64,000 nucleotides of DNA, taken from NCBI RefSeq assembly GCF_009755725.1, contig NZ_CP046619.1, forward strand, positions 1,798,001 to 1,862,000, read 5' to 3'. A model generated the notes under the pieces. The model saw only the letters and a list, made by a program, of their open reading frames with translations, did no database searches and was not told where the DNA came from. The stretch is from Diaminobutyricimonas sp. LJ205 (lineage in GTDB: Bacteria > Actinomycetota > Actinomycetes > Actinomycetales > Microbacteriaceae). A program made the translations under genes and the position numbers. How positions within the stretch are numbered: position 1 is the first letter of the stretch; each line of letters begins with the position of its first letter. Positions 9,073 to 17,518 of the stretch are shown in pieces.

Positions 9073-10038
9073 ATGACCGAGGGAAAGCCCGTCTACCTGC
9101 TCGACTGCGACACCGGCATCGATGACGCGGTCGCCCTGCTCTACCTGCTGGGCGATCGGTCCATCGACCTGGCTGCGGTGACCATCACCTTCGGCAATGT
9201 CACCGCAGCACAGGCCGCCGACAACACCCTCCGCCTGCTGCACCGGGTCGGCCGCGATGACATCCCCGTCGCGGTCGGCTCGGAACTCTCGGTCGCCGGA
9301 GGCGAGCTCGTCGATCGCGGGCAGAACCGGATCCACGGCCGTAACGGCATCGGGGACGTCACGCTGCCACCCTCCCCGAATGCGCCGGTCGACGAGACCG
9401 CGCCCGAGCTCATCGTGCGGCTCGCACACGAGCACGCAGGCAGGCTGCACCTGATCGTCACCGGCGTCTGCACCAACCTGGCACACGCGCTGGAACTCGA
9501 TCCCGAGTTACCCGAGCTGGTGGCATCCGTCACCATCATGGGCGGCGCCGCGATGGTGCCAGGCAATGCGACCGCAGCTGCCGAGGCGAACATCATCCAT
9601 GACCCGGTAGCTGCCGCCCGTGTGCTGCGGGCGCCGTGGCCGGTGACCCTGGTTCCGCTGGATGTCACGATGCTCGATGTCATCGAGCAGCCGGAGTGGC
9701 AGCAACTGCTCGCCGCGACCGGGACAGTCGGCGAACTCGCCGCGCAGATGATGGATGTCTACATGGACTTCTACGCCGACCGGTACGGGCGCCGGGTGGC
9801 TGCCTGCCACGATGTGCTTGCCGCGGCGATCGCCGTTGGCGACATCCGGCCGACGCTTGCGCCGGTGATCGACGTGCTGGTCGACACCACCGACGGTCCG
9901 GGTCGGGGTCAGACGATCTGCGACCTGCGCGACCGGTTTCGTGGCTATGACCGCGACGTGGACGGCGGCTCCCGCGTGGTGCTCGAGCTCGGGGAACGAT
10001 TCGTGCCGCGCCTGCTTGACCGGCTCACCAGCTACTAG
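9073..10038 (+). CDS. Inosine-uridine preferring nucleoside hydrolase family protein
   Basis: 321 residues. The N-terminal calcium-binding aspartate cluster DCDTGIDDAVAL (residues 11-21) is diagnostic, and VTIMGGA plus the later NIIHDPVAA segment fit the family. These enzymes cleave the N-glycosidic bond of ribonucleosides in salvage. The gene is followed by a REP-like hairpin and then a strong bidirectional terminator shared with clpP2. The ATG lies 33 bases after the CopC gene, so transcription from that operon is possible. Confidence 0.92.
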   Translation: MTEGKPVYLLDCDTGIDDAVALLYLLGDRSIDLAAVTITFGNVTAAQAADNTLRLLHRVGRDDIPVAVGSELSVAGGELVDRGQNRIHGRNGIGDVTLPPSPNAPVDETAPELIVRLAHEHAGRLHLIVTGVCTNLAHALELDPELPELVASVTIMGGAAMVPGNATAAAEANIIHDPVAAARVLRAPWPVTLVPLDVTMLDVIEQPEWQQLLAATGTVGELAAQMMDVYMDFYADRYGRRVAACHDVLAAAIAVGDIRPTLAPVIDVLVDTTDGPGRGQTICDLRDRFRGYDRDVDGGSRVVLELGERFVPRLLDRLTSY

Positions 10039-10053
10039 AACGCGACCTCATCC

Positions 10054-10098
10054 GGTGGTCGAGCCTGCCGAGACCCGGTCTAGGCAAGCTCGACCACC
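10054..10098. repeat. REP-like palindrome, copy 1
   Basis: Two 22-base arms, GGTGGTCGAGCCTGCCGAGACC at 10054-10075 and its near-complement at 10077-10098 (two differences), form an intergenic hairpin just after the nucleoside hydrolase gene. The core TCGAGCCTG(C/T)CGAGA recurs at 26611-26652 and, diverged, at 17402-17446. All three copies are intergenic and lie 3' of genes. They are probably members of a dispersed genomic palindrome family. Confidence 0.8.
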
Positions 10099-10110
10099 TG
10101 AGGCAAACGC

Positions 10111-10144
10111 AGTGAGGCCCGCCGGTTTCCCGGCGGGCCTCACT
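10111..10144. terminator. Bidirectional terminator between nucleoside hydrolase and clpP2
   Basis: A perfect 15-bp GC-rich stem (10111-10125 with 10130-10144) closes a TTTC loop. It lies between two convergent genes, so it can stop transcription from both. There is no long T run, which is usual in high-GC actinobacteria. Confidence 0.88.
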
Positions 10145-10154
10145 GATCCGTTCG

Positions 10155-10817
10155 CTACTTGACGAGCGTCGGGAGATTCTTGCGGCTGGTGAGCACCTGG
10201 TCGATGAGCCCGTAGTCGAGCGCCTCGGCGGCGATCAGGATCTTGTCGCGGTCGATGTCCTTCGACACCTGCTCGACGGTGTGGTTCGAGTGCTTCGACA
10301 GCGTCTCCTCGAGCCACTCGCGCAGGCGCTGGATCTCGCGGGCCTGGATCTCGATGTCGGAGGCCTGGCCGCGTCCGGCGTCACCGGTCGAAGGCTGGTG
10401 GATCAGCACGCGGGCGTTCGGCAGGGCGAGACGCTTGCCCGGGGTACCAGCCGCGAGCAGCACGGCGGCCGCGGAGGCAGCCTGGCCGAGCACCACGGTC
10501 TGGATCTCGGGACGGATGTACTGCATGGTGTCGTAGATCGCGGTCATCGCGGTGAACGAGCCACCGGGCGAGTTGATGTACATCACGATGTCGCGGTCGG
10601 GGTCCTGGCTCTCGAGCACGAGCAGCTGGGCCATGACGTCGTCAGCCGAGGCGTCATCCACCTGCACGCCGAGGAACACGATGCGGTCCTCGAACAGCTT
10701 CGCGTAGGGGTCCTGACGCTTGTAGCCGTAGGCGGTGCGCTCTTCGAAGCTCGGCAGGATGTAGCGCGAGCTGGGCATCATCGAGCCATTCAGGGCGCCG
10801 AAGTTGGGGGTTTCCAT
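10155..10817 (-). CDS. clpP2: ATP-dependent Clp protease proteolytic subunit ClpP2
   Basis: 220 residues starting [18 protein letters not shown] stands upstream of this ATG. The serine-protease triad is visible: Ser115 in GQAASAA, His140 in RVLIHQP, and an Asp in DIDRDK. The N-terminal extension ([17 protein letters not shown]) is typical of actinobacterial ClpP2, which assembles with ClpP1 into a mixed tetradecamer driven by ClpX or ClpC. It follows clpP1 by 31 bases and is co-transcribed. Confidence 0.97.
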   Translation of the reverse strand: METPNFGALNGSMMPSSRYILPSFEERTAYGYKRQDPYAKLFEDRIVFLGVQVDDASADDVMAQLLVLESQDPDRDIVMYINSPGGSFTAMTAIYDTMQYIRPEIQTVVLGQAASAAAVLLAAGTPGKRLALPNARVLIHQPSTGDAGRGQASDIEIQAREIQRLREWLEETLSKHSNHTVEQVSKDIDRDKILIAAEALDYGLIDQVLTSRKNLPTLVK

Positions 10818-10848
10818 GTCTGTTTCTCTCTCCTGAATTCCAGCGCCG

Positions 10849-11433
10849 CTACTGCTCGGTACCGCCGCCGCCGATGACGTCGGAGGCCGATTCGCGGATG
10901 TGGTCGACAAAGCCGTACTCGAGCGCCTCCTGGGCGCTGAACCAGCGGTCACGGTCACCGTCGAGGTTGATCTGCTCGACGGACTTGCCGGTCTGCGCGG
11001 CAGTGATCTCGGCGAGGCGCTTCTTCATGTCGAGGATGAGCGCGGCCTGGGTCTGAATGTCCGACGAGGTACCGCCGAAGCCACCGTGCGGCTGGTGCAG
11101 CAGCACACGCGCGTTCGGGGTGATGTAACGCTTGCCCTTGGTGCCGGCGGTCAGCAGCAGCTGGCCCATCGACGCGGCCATGCCGATGCCGACCGTGACG
11201 ATGTCGTTCGGCACGAACTGCATGGTGTCGTAGATCGCCATGCCCGCGGTGATCGAACCACCGGGCGAGTTGATGTAGAGGTAGATGTCCTTCTGCGGGT
11301 CCTCGGCGGCGAGCAGCAGCAACTTCGCCGCGATCTCGTTGGCGTTGTCGTCGCGCACCTCAGAGCCGAGCCAGATGATGCGGTCCTTCAGCAGTCGATC
11401 GAAAACACTGTTCGGCGTAGCCGGTTCGGCCAT
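10849..11433 (-). CDS. clpP1: ATP-dependent Clp protease proteolytic subunit ClpP1
   Basis: 194 residues from ATG 11433 ([11 protein letters not shown]). GGGAG lies about nine bases upstream, which favours this start over an in-frame ATG five codons earlier. Catalytic Ser88 (GMAASMG), His113 (RVLLHQP) and an Asp in DRDRW are present. It is the partner of ClpP2 in the essential actinobacterial ClpP1P2 core. It is the first gene of the clpP1-clpP2 operon and is transcribed divergently from the TPR gene. Confidence 0.97.
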   Translation of the reverse strand: MAEPATPNSVFDRLLKDRIIWLGSEVRDDNANEIAAKLLLLAAEDPQKDIYLYINSPGGSITAGMAIYDTMQFVPNDIVTVGIGMAASMGQLLLTAGTKGKRYITPNARVLLHQPHGGFGGTSSDIQTQAALILDMKKRLAEITAAQTGKSVEQINLDGDRDRWFSAQEALEYGFVDHIRESASDVIGGGGTEQ

Positions 11434-11695
11434 GGTTCGAGCTCCCATTCAGTTGTCGCTTGATTTCGAATCTAGTGGAACGGGCGCGCGGGATCGGCCG
11501 TGTTCGCCGTCGGCAGACTGTCGGGCCGTCGCCGCGGTGCCGCTTCGGTGCCGCTTCGGCATCTGTGCCCGTTCGGGACATCCGTGCCTGCTCGCGCCGG
11601 CTCAAATGCCCCAACGGGGCACGTTCGCCGGAATGGCCGCCGCGGTGTGCGCGAGAGCGCACTTTCGCGGAGATGCACGCCCATAGGCTGGCCGC
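11434..11695. promoter_or_regulatory. Divergent promoter region of clpP1 and the TPR gene
   Basis: 262 bases without a convincing gene. The stretch holds a two-copy direct repeat GGTGCCGCTTC, several small hairpins, and the palindrome GTGCGC-GAGA-GCGCAC at about 11649-11664. Such symmetric sites could bind regulators of clp transcription, but none matches the ClgR consensus I know (CGC and GCG half-sites five bases apart). Near the plus-strand gene, TAGGCT stands six bases before the ATG, consistent with a leaderless start. Confidence 0.4.
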
Positions 11696-12517
11696 ATGAC
11701 GGATGCCTGGACCGAACAAGTCGCCGCAGTGTGGGCTGCAGCCGACGAACTCGACGATTCCGAGGTGCTGCGAAGGATCGACGCGATCGTGCTGGCCGCG
11801 ATGGGCCTCGACTCCGCCGAGCCGGATGCCGCTGCAGCGCTGGTCACCGACGCCGCCGCCCTGTTCGAGCTGGCGAGCGCCCGAGACTACGCGGACCGCG
11901 AGGCCGACGCCGCGCCCCTGTACGAGTCTGCGCTGGCGGCAGGGCTCGAGGAGCCACTGCGCGGCCAGGCCGTGATCCAACTCGCGAGCACCCTCCGCAA
12001 CCTCGGCCGCGCAGATGCAGCCATCGCGCTGCTGCAAGAGTCGTTCGGCGACGAGCCGGAGCATCCGCTAGCCGACGCCGCGCGCGCATTCCTCGCCCTC
12101 TGCTATGCCAGCCGAGGCGAGACCGCCACGGCCACTGCGATCGCTCTGGATGCCCTGGCGGGGCACCTTCCCCAGTACCAGCGCTCGGTGCGCGCGTACG
12201 CCGCAGAGTTGGCCAGTAGCGAGCAGCCCAAACGGCAGATTCGGCTGATGAACGACTACGGCGCGGAAGTGCCGCTGTGGGATGACGGGGGCCTCGCAGA
12301 CTCGGGCTCGCTGCCACTGAGCGACGAGTTGATCGAGCGGTTGAAGGCGTGGGCCGCCCAGTTCGAGCAGTGCATGGACCCACAGACCGGCTGGCGTGAA
12401 GCCGCGCTGGTGGAGGCCCACCGCGCCGAGGCACATGCCCTACGCGAGGCAGTCGCTCACGCATTGGGCGCTGACTTCCACGTCGTCCTCTTGCTGTGGG
12501 AACTCGACGGGCGGTAA
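11696..12517 (+). CDS. TPR protein fused to a second conserved C-terminal domain
   Basis: 273 residues. Residues 1 to about 165 are helical repeats of the TPR_5 kind (AVIQLASTLRNLGRADAAI, then PLADAARAFLALCYASRG). Residues about 180-273 begin RQIRLMNDYGAEVPLWDDGG and continue LPLSDELIERLKAWAAQFE. That pattern resembles small stand-alone actinobacterial proteins, though I cannot name the family. The two parts form one uninterrupted frame. Function is unknown; TPR parts usually mediate protein contacts. Confidence 0.8.
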   Translation: MTDAWTEQVAAVWAAADELDDSEVLRRIDAIVLAAMGLDSAEPDAAAALVTDAAALFELASARDYADREADAAPLYESALAAGLEEPLRGQAVIQLASTLRNLGRADAAIALLQESFGDEPEHPLADAARAFLALCYASRGETATATAIALDALAGHLPQYQRSVRAYAAELASSEQPKRQIRLMNDYGAEVPLWDDGGLADSGSLPLSDELIERLKAWAAQFEQCMDPQTGWREAALVEAHRAEAHALREAVAHALGADFHVVLLLWELDGR

Positions 12518-12532
12518 TCGGCCGCTCGGGAG

Positions 12533-12568
12533 GACACTTCTGCGGATTGCGTCCTCCCAAGCCGACTA
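12533..12568. terminator. Candidate hairpin between TPR gene and PLP enzyme
   Basis: GGGAGGAC and GTCCTCCC form an 8-bp stem around a loop of about 15 bases between two convergent genes. The long loop makes it a weaker terminator candidate than those at 10111 and 13876. Confidence 0.4.
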
Positions 12569-12608
12569 TCTCCTCCCGAGCCGTGGACGGCCGACCCGCG
12601 AAGGCGAA

Positions 12609-13820
12609 TCATTCAGGGAAAGTGACGTCGAGCGCCGCACGCAGATCCGCGATCAGGTCGCCGGCATCCTCCAGTCCAATCGACAGGCGCAGGTGCCCGA
12701 GGCGCTGCATCGGCTCGGGGTAGTGGGCGACGCGGGGTCCGCTGGTGCCGACATGCACGATCAGCGTCTCGTCGTGCCCCAGCGACACTGCCGAGGTGAT
12801 CACCCGCAGGTTCGCCACAAACCGGTTCTGCAGTCCGGGATCGCCGTCGACCGCGAACGCCATCATCGCCCCTGGCCCATTGGGCAGCAGCCGCCTGGCC
12901 AGGTCATGCTGCGGATGCGACGCCAGCCCCGGGTACAGCACGTACGCGACCCGCGGATCGGCCTCGAGGAACTCGGCGACCTTCTGGGCGGTCTCTACAT
13001 GCTGCCGCAGCCGAAGCGGCAAGGTCACCGAGCCGCGCATGATCAGCCACGCGTTGAAGGGGCTGATCACTCCCCCGACATCCACCATGGCATCGGCTTT
13101 GATGGTGCCGATCAGCTCGGCTGAACCGATCACCGCGCCACCCATCGCGTCGCCGTGGCCGTTGATGTACTTGGTCAGCGAGTGCACAACCAAGTCGGCG
13201 CCCGCATCGAGCGGACGGCTGAGCGGTGGCGGGGTGAACGTCGAGTCGACCGAGAGCCGCGCGCCCGCGTCGTGCGCGATATCCGCGATTGCGGGGATGT
13301 CCGCAAGCCGAGTCGTCGGGTTCGCGATGGTCTCCGTGTGGATCAGCCTGGTCGTCGGGCGAATCGCTGCCCGCACCGCGTCGAGGTCTGACGTGTCGAC
13401 CAGGGTGGCCTCGATGCCGTATTTCTGCGGCAACAATTCGGTGAACAGGCGGAAGGAGGCCTCGTAAGTTTGGTCCGCGAGGACGACATGGTCTCCGGTC
13501 CGCAGCACGCTGAAGAACACCGCATGCAGGGCAGCGACGCCGCTCGCCAGCACGACAGCATCCTCGCCGTTTTCGAGGAGCGCGAGTTTCTGCTGCAGCG
13601 CCTTCTGGTTGACCGCACCGTTCCGGGTATAGATGTTGTGTTCCGACGTCGACCAGCTGATTCCGGAGGGGTCCTCGGGCAGGGCATACGAGTTGGCCAT
13701 CACGATTGGCGTGCGCACCGCCCCGCTGCCGGGATCGATCGCATTGCCGGCATGGACGGCCTGCGAGTTCGGCCCGAGAGTCGACGGGTCGTGCTTGTCT
13801 GGGCGGATGCTGTCGCTCAC
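12609..13820 (-). CDS. Trans-sulfuration (Cys/Met metabolism) family PLP-dependent enzyme
   Basis: 403 residues. Type I PLP fold: LASGVAALHAVF cofactor-binding region, SVDSTFTPPPL (Asp contacting the pyridine nitrogen) and the Schiff-base lysine K217 in HSLTKYINGHGD. This family includes cystathionine gamma-synthase, beta/gamma-lyases and methionine gamma-lyase; residues visible here do not settle the choice. No other sulfur amino acid genes are adjacent. It is the first gene upstream of trigger factor's terminator region and stands alone on its strand. Confidence 0.88.
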   Translation of the reverse strand: MSDSIRPDKHDPSTLGPNSQAVHAGNAIDPGSGAVRTPIVMANSYALPEDPSGISWSTSEHNIYTRNGAVNQKALQQKLALLENGEDAVVLASGVAALHAVFFSVLRTGDHVVLADQTYEASFRLFTELLPQKYGIEATLVDTSDLDAVRAAIRPTTRLIHTETIANPTTRLADIPAIADIAHDAGARLSVDSTFTPPPLSRPLDAGADLVVHSLTKYINGHGDAMGGAVIGSAELIGTIKADAMVDVGGVISPFNAWLIMRGSVTLPLRLRQHVETAQKVAEFLEADPRVAYVLYPGLASHPQHDLARRLLPNGPGAMMAFAVDGDPGLQNRFVANLRVITSAVSLGHDETLIVHVGTSGPRVAHYPEPMQRLGHLRLSIGLEDAGDLIADLRAALDVTFPE

Positions 13821-13875
13821 TCTTGCACCCTAGCGAGCCCGCCCCGGATCCCACTCGTGAAGTTCTTCGGCAACG

Positions 13876-13911
13876 ACGAAGGGCCCGGAGCGGATGCTCC
13901 GGGCCCTTCGT
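13876..13911. terminator. Strong terminator of the tig gene
   Basis: A perfect 16-bp stem (13876-13891 with 13896-13911) encloses a GGAT loop eleven bases beyond the trigger factor stop. It is the best intrinsic terminator in this part of the window. Confidence 0.9.
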
Positions 13912-13921
13912 TCTGGACTAC

Positions 13922-15274
13922 TCAGTGGTTGTGACCGGCGTGCTCGTCGACCTCAGCCTCGTCGTCGGTGTCGATGACGTCGTCGGGGGTCTCTCCCGCG
14001 GTGGCGGTGAAGTCCGAGACATCCACGGCCTGGCCCTTGTCGTCAACGACCTTCGCCTTGCCGAGAACGACCGCGAGCACCTTGGAGCGCGCAACCTCGC
14101 CGACCATGGCCTGGATCTGGCCGTTCTGGTCGAGGATCTGGATGAACTCGCCGGGCTCCATGCCGTACTGCGCAGCGCCCTGGATGAGGTACTGGGTCAG
14201 CTCGTCCTGGCCGACCTTGACCTCTTCCTTCTCGGCGATCGCGTCGAGCAGGATCTGCGAGCGGAAGGTCTTCTCGCTGGACTCAGTGACCTCGGCACGG
14301 TGCTCGTCGTCCTCGAGGCGGTTCTCCTGCTCGAGGTGACGGTGCACCTCGTCCTCAACGAGCTTCGCGGGGACCGGGATCTCGACGAGCTCGAGGAGCT
14401 TGTCGACGATCTGGTCACGCGCCTGCGACACCTGGCCGAAGGTCTTCGACTTGGCGAGCTGCTCCTTGAGGTCGGCCTTCAGCTCGTCGATGGTGTCGAA
14501 CTGGCTGGCGATCTGAGCGAAGTCGTCGTCGGCCTCGGGAAGCTCGCGCTCCTTGACCGAGGTCAGCGTAACTGCGATCTCAGCGGTCTCGCCGGCGTGG
14601 TCGCCACCGACCAGCTTCGACTCGAAGGTGGTGCTCTCACCAGCGGTCAGCGAGTCGAGTGCCTCATCGATGCCGTCGATGAGTTCTCCCGAGCCGATCT
14701 CGTAGCTGATGCCGTTCGCCGTGTCGACCTCGACACCGTTGATGGTGGCGACCAGGTCGAGCTGGGCGAAGTCGCCCGACTTCGCCGGACGGTCGACCGA
14801 GATCAGGGTGCCGAAGCGAGCGCGCAGGTTCTCCAGCTCGCCGTCGATGTCCTCGTCGGACACATCGACCGAGTCGACCTTGAGCTCGAGCTCCTCGTAG
14901 TTGGGCAGCTCGAAATCGGGGCGCACGTCGACCTCGACGGTGATCACGAGGTCGCCGCTGAAGTCGGCGACGCTCGGCCACTCGGCGACATCCGCCTCGG
15001 GACGACCGAGCGTACGGATCTCCTCGGCCTTGACCGCGTCACGGTAGAACTTGTCGAGTCCCTCGCTGACAGCGTGGTTCAGCACCTCTTCGCGCCCAAC
15101 CCGCTGGTCGATGATCGGCGCGGGCACCTTGCCCTTGCGGAAACCGGGAACGGTGACCTGCTCCGCGATGTGCTTGTAGGCGTGGTCGATGCTCGGCTTC
15201 AGCTCGTCAGGCGAGACGGAAATGGTGAGCTTCGCGCGGGTGGGGTTGAGCTTTTCAACCGTGGTGGTTACCAA
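13922..15274 (-). CDS. tig: Trigger factor, ribosome-associated chaperone and PPIase
   Basis: 450 residues. The N-terminal ribosome-binding domain carries the signature GFRKGKVP (about residue 45). An FKBP-type PPIase domain and a long helical C-terminal chaperone domain follow, with an acidic tail ending in HAGHNH. Start: the frame continues upstream into tRNA-Pro, but AGGAG eight bases before a TTG at 15274 gives [18 protein letters not shown], the standard trigger factor N-terminus. It lies 37 bases after tRNA-Pro on the same strand. It assists folding of nascent chains at the exit tunnel. Confidence 0.96.
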   Translation of the reverse strand: MVTTTVEKLNPTRAKLTISVSPDELKPSIDHAYKHIAEQVTVPGFRKGKVPAPIIDQRVGREEVLNHAVSEGLDKFYRDAVKAEEIRTLGRPEADVAEWPSVADFSGDLVITVEVDVRPDFELPNYEELELKVDSVDVSDEDIDGELENLRARFGTLISVDRPAKSGDFAQLDLVATINGVEVDTANGISYEIGSGELIDGIDEALDSLTAGESTTFESKLVGGDHAGETAEIAVTLTSVKERELPEADDDFAQIASQFDTIDELKADLKEQLAKSKTFGQVSQARDQIVDKLLELVEIPVPAKLVEDEVHRHLEQENRLEDDEHRAEVTESSEKTFRSQILLDAIAEKEEVKVGQDELTQYLIQGAAQYGMEPGEFIQILDQNGQIQAMVGEVARSKVLAVVLGKAKVVDDKGQAVDVSDFTATAGETPDDVIDTDDEAEVDEHAGHNH

Positions 15275-15308
15275 TGGAGGTTCTCCTGTAGTCCTTTTTT
15301 TGTGGGTG

Positions 15309-15386
15309 TGGTCGGGGCGACAGGATTCGAACCTGCGGCCTCCCGCTCCCAAAGCGGGCGCTCTAGCCAAGCTGAGCTACGCCCCG
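15309..15386 (-). tRNA. tRNA-Pro (anticodon TGG)
   Basis: A complete cloverleaf with acceptor CGGGGCG/CGCCCCG, D arm GCTC...GAGC, anticodon stem CCCGC/GCGGG with loop TTTGGGA (anticodon TGG), T arm GCAGG-TTCGAAT-CCTGT and discriminator A. CCA is encoded (15311-15309). Confidence 0.97.
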
Positions 15387-15538
15387 GCGGTGCGTTCGGT
15401 GACCAACCGAACGAGAGACCTGGGTCACCCGAGAATTGGCCTCGGCAAGTCTAGCCGAGTTCACCAGCGCGTTTGTCAGGGACATCCGTGGGATGTATTA
15501 GGCTTGCTTCGCGCAACCGGCTCAGGCCGGCTGTTTGC

Positions 15539-15612
15539 GGGGATGTAGCTTAATGGTAAAGCCTTAGTCTTCCAAACTAATGACGCGGGTTCGATTCCCG
15601 TCATCCCCTCCA
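15539..15612 (+). tRNA. tRNA-Gly (anticodon TCC)
   Basis: 71-nt cloverleaf plus encoded CCA: acceptor GGGGATG/CATCCCC, D arm GCTT...AAGC, anticodon stem TTAGT/ACTAA with loop CTTCCAA, T loop TTCGATT, discriminator T. It is transcribed divergently from tRNA-Pro. Confidence 0.97.
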
Positions 15613-15669
15613 AGAGGATGTTCTTCAAGAGGCCACGCTGGTCGGCGTCACTCGTTAGGCTGCCGCACG

Positions 15670-16395
15670 ATGGCTGACTACGACCCCAGACTCGTCGAGC
15701 TTTACGACTTCGACAATCCGGATGGTCCGGACCACGACTTCTACCGGGAGCTCGCCGCTCAACTGGATGCACAAAGCATCATCGACATCGGCTGCGGAAC
15801 CGGCCTCCTCACGGTGACCCTCGCAGGGCCAGGTCGCTCGGTGCTCGGCACCGACCCGTCCCGCCGCATGCTGGATTACGCGAGAAGTCGTCCTCAAGCC
15901 GGTCGGGTGCGGTGGCTGGAGGGCGACGCAAGCGCCATTGACATCCGCGACGCCGACTACGCGGTCATGACCGGGAACGTCGCCCAGCACATCGACAACA
16001 ACACCTGGGCTGCCACTCTCGCCAACGTTCACCGCGCGTTGCGAACCGGCGGGGTGCTCGCATTCGAGAGTCGCAATCCCGCCGTTCTGGCGTGGGAGGA
16101 ATGGCGCGCCGAGCCGGTCAGCACTCGCCAGACACCGCTTGGACCTTTGCAGGAGTGGATGGAAGTGTCCGACCTGCACCCAGACGGTGTCGTCAACCTG
16201 ACGGCGCACAACGTGTTCGAAAATACTGGCGAGCATGTGATTGAAGAGCTGGCCCTGGTGTTCCGTGATCGAGCCGCAATCGAGGCCGACCTGGTAATAG
16301 CTGGGTTCATAGTCGAAGCCGTCTGGGGAGGATGGGCGAAGACTCCTCTGAAGCAGTCCGATCCGATCATGGTGTTCCAAGCGCGCAAGGAATAG
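15670..16395 (+). CDS. Class I SAM-dependent methyltransferase
   Basis: 241 residues starting MADYDPRLVELYD. SAM motif I IIDIGCGTGLLTV (about residues 37-49) and a motif II acidic residue in LGTDPSRRML are clear. The remainder fits the methyltransferase type 11/25 group; the substrate is unknown. It lies 57 bases after tRNA-Gly with no strong terminator between them, so read-through from the tRNA promoter is possible. Confidence 0.88.
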   Translation: MADYDPRLVELYDFDNPDGPDHDFYRELAAQLDAQSIIDIGCGTGLLTVTLAGPGRSVLGTDPSRRMLDYARSRPQAGRVRWLEGDASAIDIRDADYAVMTGNVAQHIDNNTWAATLANVHRALRTGGVLAFESRNPAVLAWEEWRAEPVSTRQTPLGPLQEWMEVSDLHPDGVVNLTAHNVFENTGEHVIEELALVFRDRAAIEADLVIAGFIVEAVWGGWAKTPLKQSDPIMVFQARKE

Positions 16396-16547
16396 CCGCG
16401 CGCAGCACCCCGCAAATGCGCCCCTGTTGAGGGCGTGTCGCTATTGCTTCCGAGGGTGATTCGGCTTTACTCTCGCAGTACCCCGCCCGAATACTCCGCC
16501 CTGGGACCCCTAGCCCAACGGAGCCGGCCCTCACCCAGGAGCCAAAG

Positions 16548-16721
16548 ATGACTACTGCAGTGCCCTCTGCCCCCGCCGGCTGGTACCCCGACCCGCTTGG
16601 CACGACACTTCTTCGTTGGTGGAACGGCGACGGTTGGACCGACCGCGTCGAACAGCGCCGGCCGGAGATCCAGCTCGCTCCCGGCGCGATCGACTGGCGC
16701 ACCCGCCGCCGGATCGCCTAG
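16548..16721 (+). CDS. Small DUF2510-domain protein (57 aa)
   Basis: A short frame starting at ATG with AGGAG eight bases upstream encodes 57 residues. The centre, AGWYPDPLG then LRWWNGDGWTDRV, is the DUF2510 signature common in actinobacterial membrane proteins. Here it stands alone with no transmembrane helix and ends in a basic RTRRRIA tail. Function unknown. The 152 bases before it hold no recognisable element. It is convergent with the response regulator gene, which ends two bases further on. Confidence 0.78.
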   Translation: MTTAVPSAPAGWYPDPLGTTLLRWWNGDGWTDRVEQRRPEIQLAPGAIDWRTRRRIA

Positions 16722-16723
16722 AT

Positions 16724-17374
16724 CTAGCGCTGCAGCCAGGCCAGGACGGCCAGCACCCGCCGATGGTCGGTGCCGGAATCCTCAAGGCCAAGCTTCTGAA
16801 AGATCGACGTCACGTTCTTCTCGACCGCCCCGGTACCGATGAACAGGGTCGAGGCGATCGCCGCGTTGGTCCGGCCTTCCGCCATCAGCGTGATCACCTC
16901 ACGCTCGCGAGCGGTGAGATGCTCCAGCGGGTCATGCCGTCGACCGAGCAACTGCGAAACCACTTCCGGGTCCAGCACCGTTCCCCCGGCAGCAATGCGC
17001 TCGATCGCGTCTTTCAACTCGTCGAGGCTCGCCACGCGGTCCTTCAGCAGGTAACCGACTCCCCCGCTGCCCGACGCCAGCAGCTCACTCGCGTAGGCGA
17101 CCTCGACGTACTGCGACAGCAGCAGGATGCCAAGCGTCGGCTGCAGCTCGCGGGCCCGGATCGCGGCACGCACGCCCTCGTCTCGGAAGGTCGGCGGCAT
17201 CCGCACGTCCAGCACGGCGAGGTCCGGTTTCAGGTCAGCCAGGCTGGCCAGCAGCTCCTCGCCGTCGCCGAATGCGCCGACAACATCGAGTTCCGCCTCG
17301 CCGAGCAGCCGGACGAGGCCCTCACGCAACAGGACTGAATCATCGGCAACCACGACACGAAGAGCACTCACCAC
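16724..17374 (-). CDS. LuxR/NarL-family response regulator
   Basis: 216 residues, GTG start. The receiver domain (1 to about 120) has the acidic pocket VVADDS, phosphoacceptor Asp56 in LAVLDVRMP and the conserved Lys in YLLKDRV. The C-terminal LuxR HTH (LTAREREVITLMAEGRTNAAIA, about 150-212) binds DNA. It pairs with the histidine kinase encoded just upstream on the same strand. Target genes cannot be told from the sequence. Confidence 0.93.
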   Translation of the reverse strand: MVSALRVVVADDSVLLREGLVRLLGEAELDVVGAFGDGEELLASLADLKPDLAVLDVRMPPTFRDEGVRAAIRARELQPTLGILLLSQYVEVAYASELLASGSGGVGYLLKDRVASLDELKDAIERIAAGGTVLDPEVVSQLLGRRHDPLEHLTAREREVITLMAEGRTNAAIASTLFIGTGAVEKNVTSIFQKLGLEDSGTDHRRVLAVLAWLQR

Positions 17375-17401
17375 CCAACCCTATTGGTCGAGGAATCCCC
17401 A

Positions 17402-17446
17402 CGCTGATCGAACCTGCGGAGATCTCGGCAAGGTCGATCAGCGGGA
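17402..17446. repeat. REP-like palindrome, copy 2 (diverged)
   Basis: Arms CGCTGATCGAACCTGCGGA... and ...GGCAAGGTCGATCAGCG are inverted copies with about three mismatches. They share the TCGA(G/A)CCTGC core with the palindromes at 10054 and 26611. The palindrome lies between the histidine kinase and response regulator genes and merges into the tandem array that follows. Confidence 0.65.
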
Positions 17447-17515
17447 TCGCTCGATCAGCGGGATCGCTCGATCAGCGGGATCGCTCGATCAGCGGGATGG
17501 CTCGATCAGCGGGGC
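17434..17515. repeat. 17-bp tandem array, nearly five copies
   Basis: The unit TCGATCAGCGGGATCGC repeats at 17434, 17451, 17468, 17485 (one change) and 17502 (partial). The first unit begins with the right arm of the preceding palindrome, so the array seems to have grown from it. It lies immediately 3' of the histidine kinase stop codon (17519-17521). Confidence 0.92.
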
Positions 17516-17518
17516 ACG

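Noticed and set aside
11649-11664. ClgR-binding site in the clpP1 promoter
   Set aside because: The palindrome GTGCGC-GAGA-GCGCAC has a four-base spacing and wrong flanks compared with the ClgR consensus; kept only as a feature of the promoter region.
13706-15454. Plus-strand frame of 582 codons opposite trigger factor
   Set aside because: It mirrors tig and runs through tRNA-Pro; the Leu/Val/Asp-rich product has no domain and arises from codon bias.
17434-17515. CRISPR array
   Set aside because: Repeat units are 17 bp and directly adjoining with no spacers; no cas genes are nearby.
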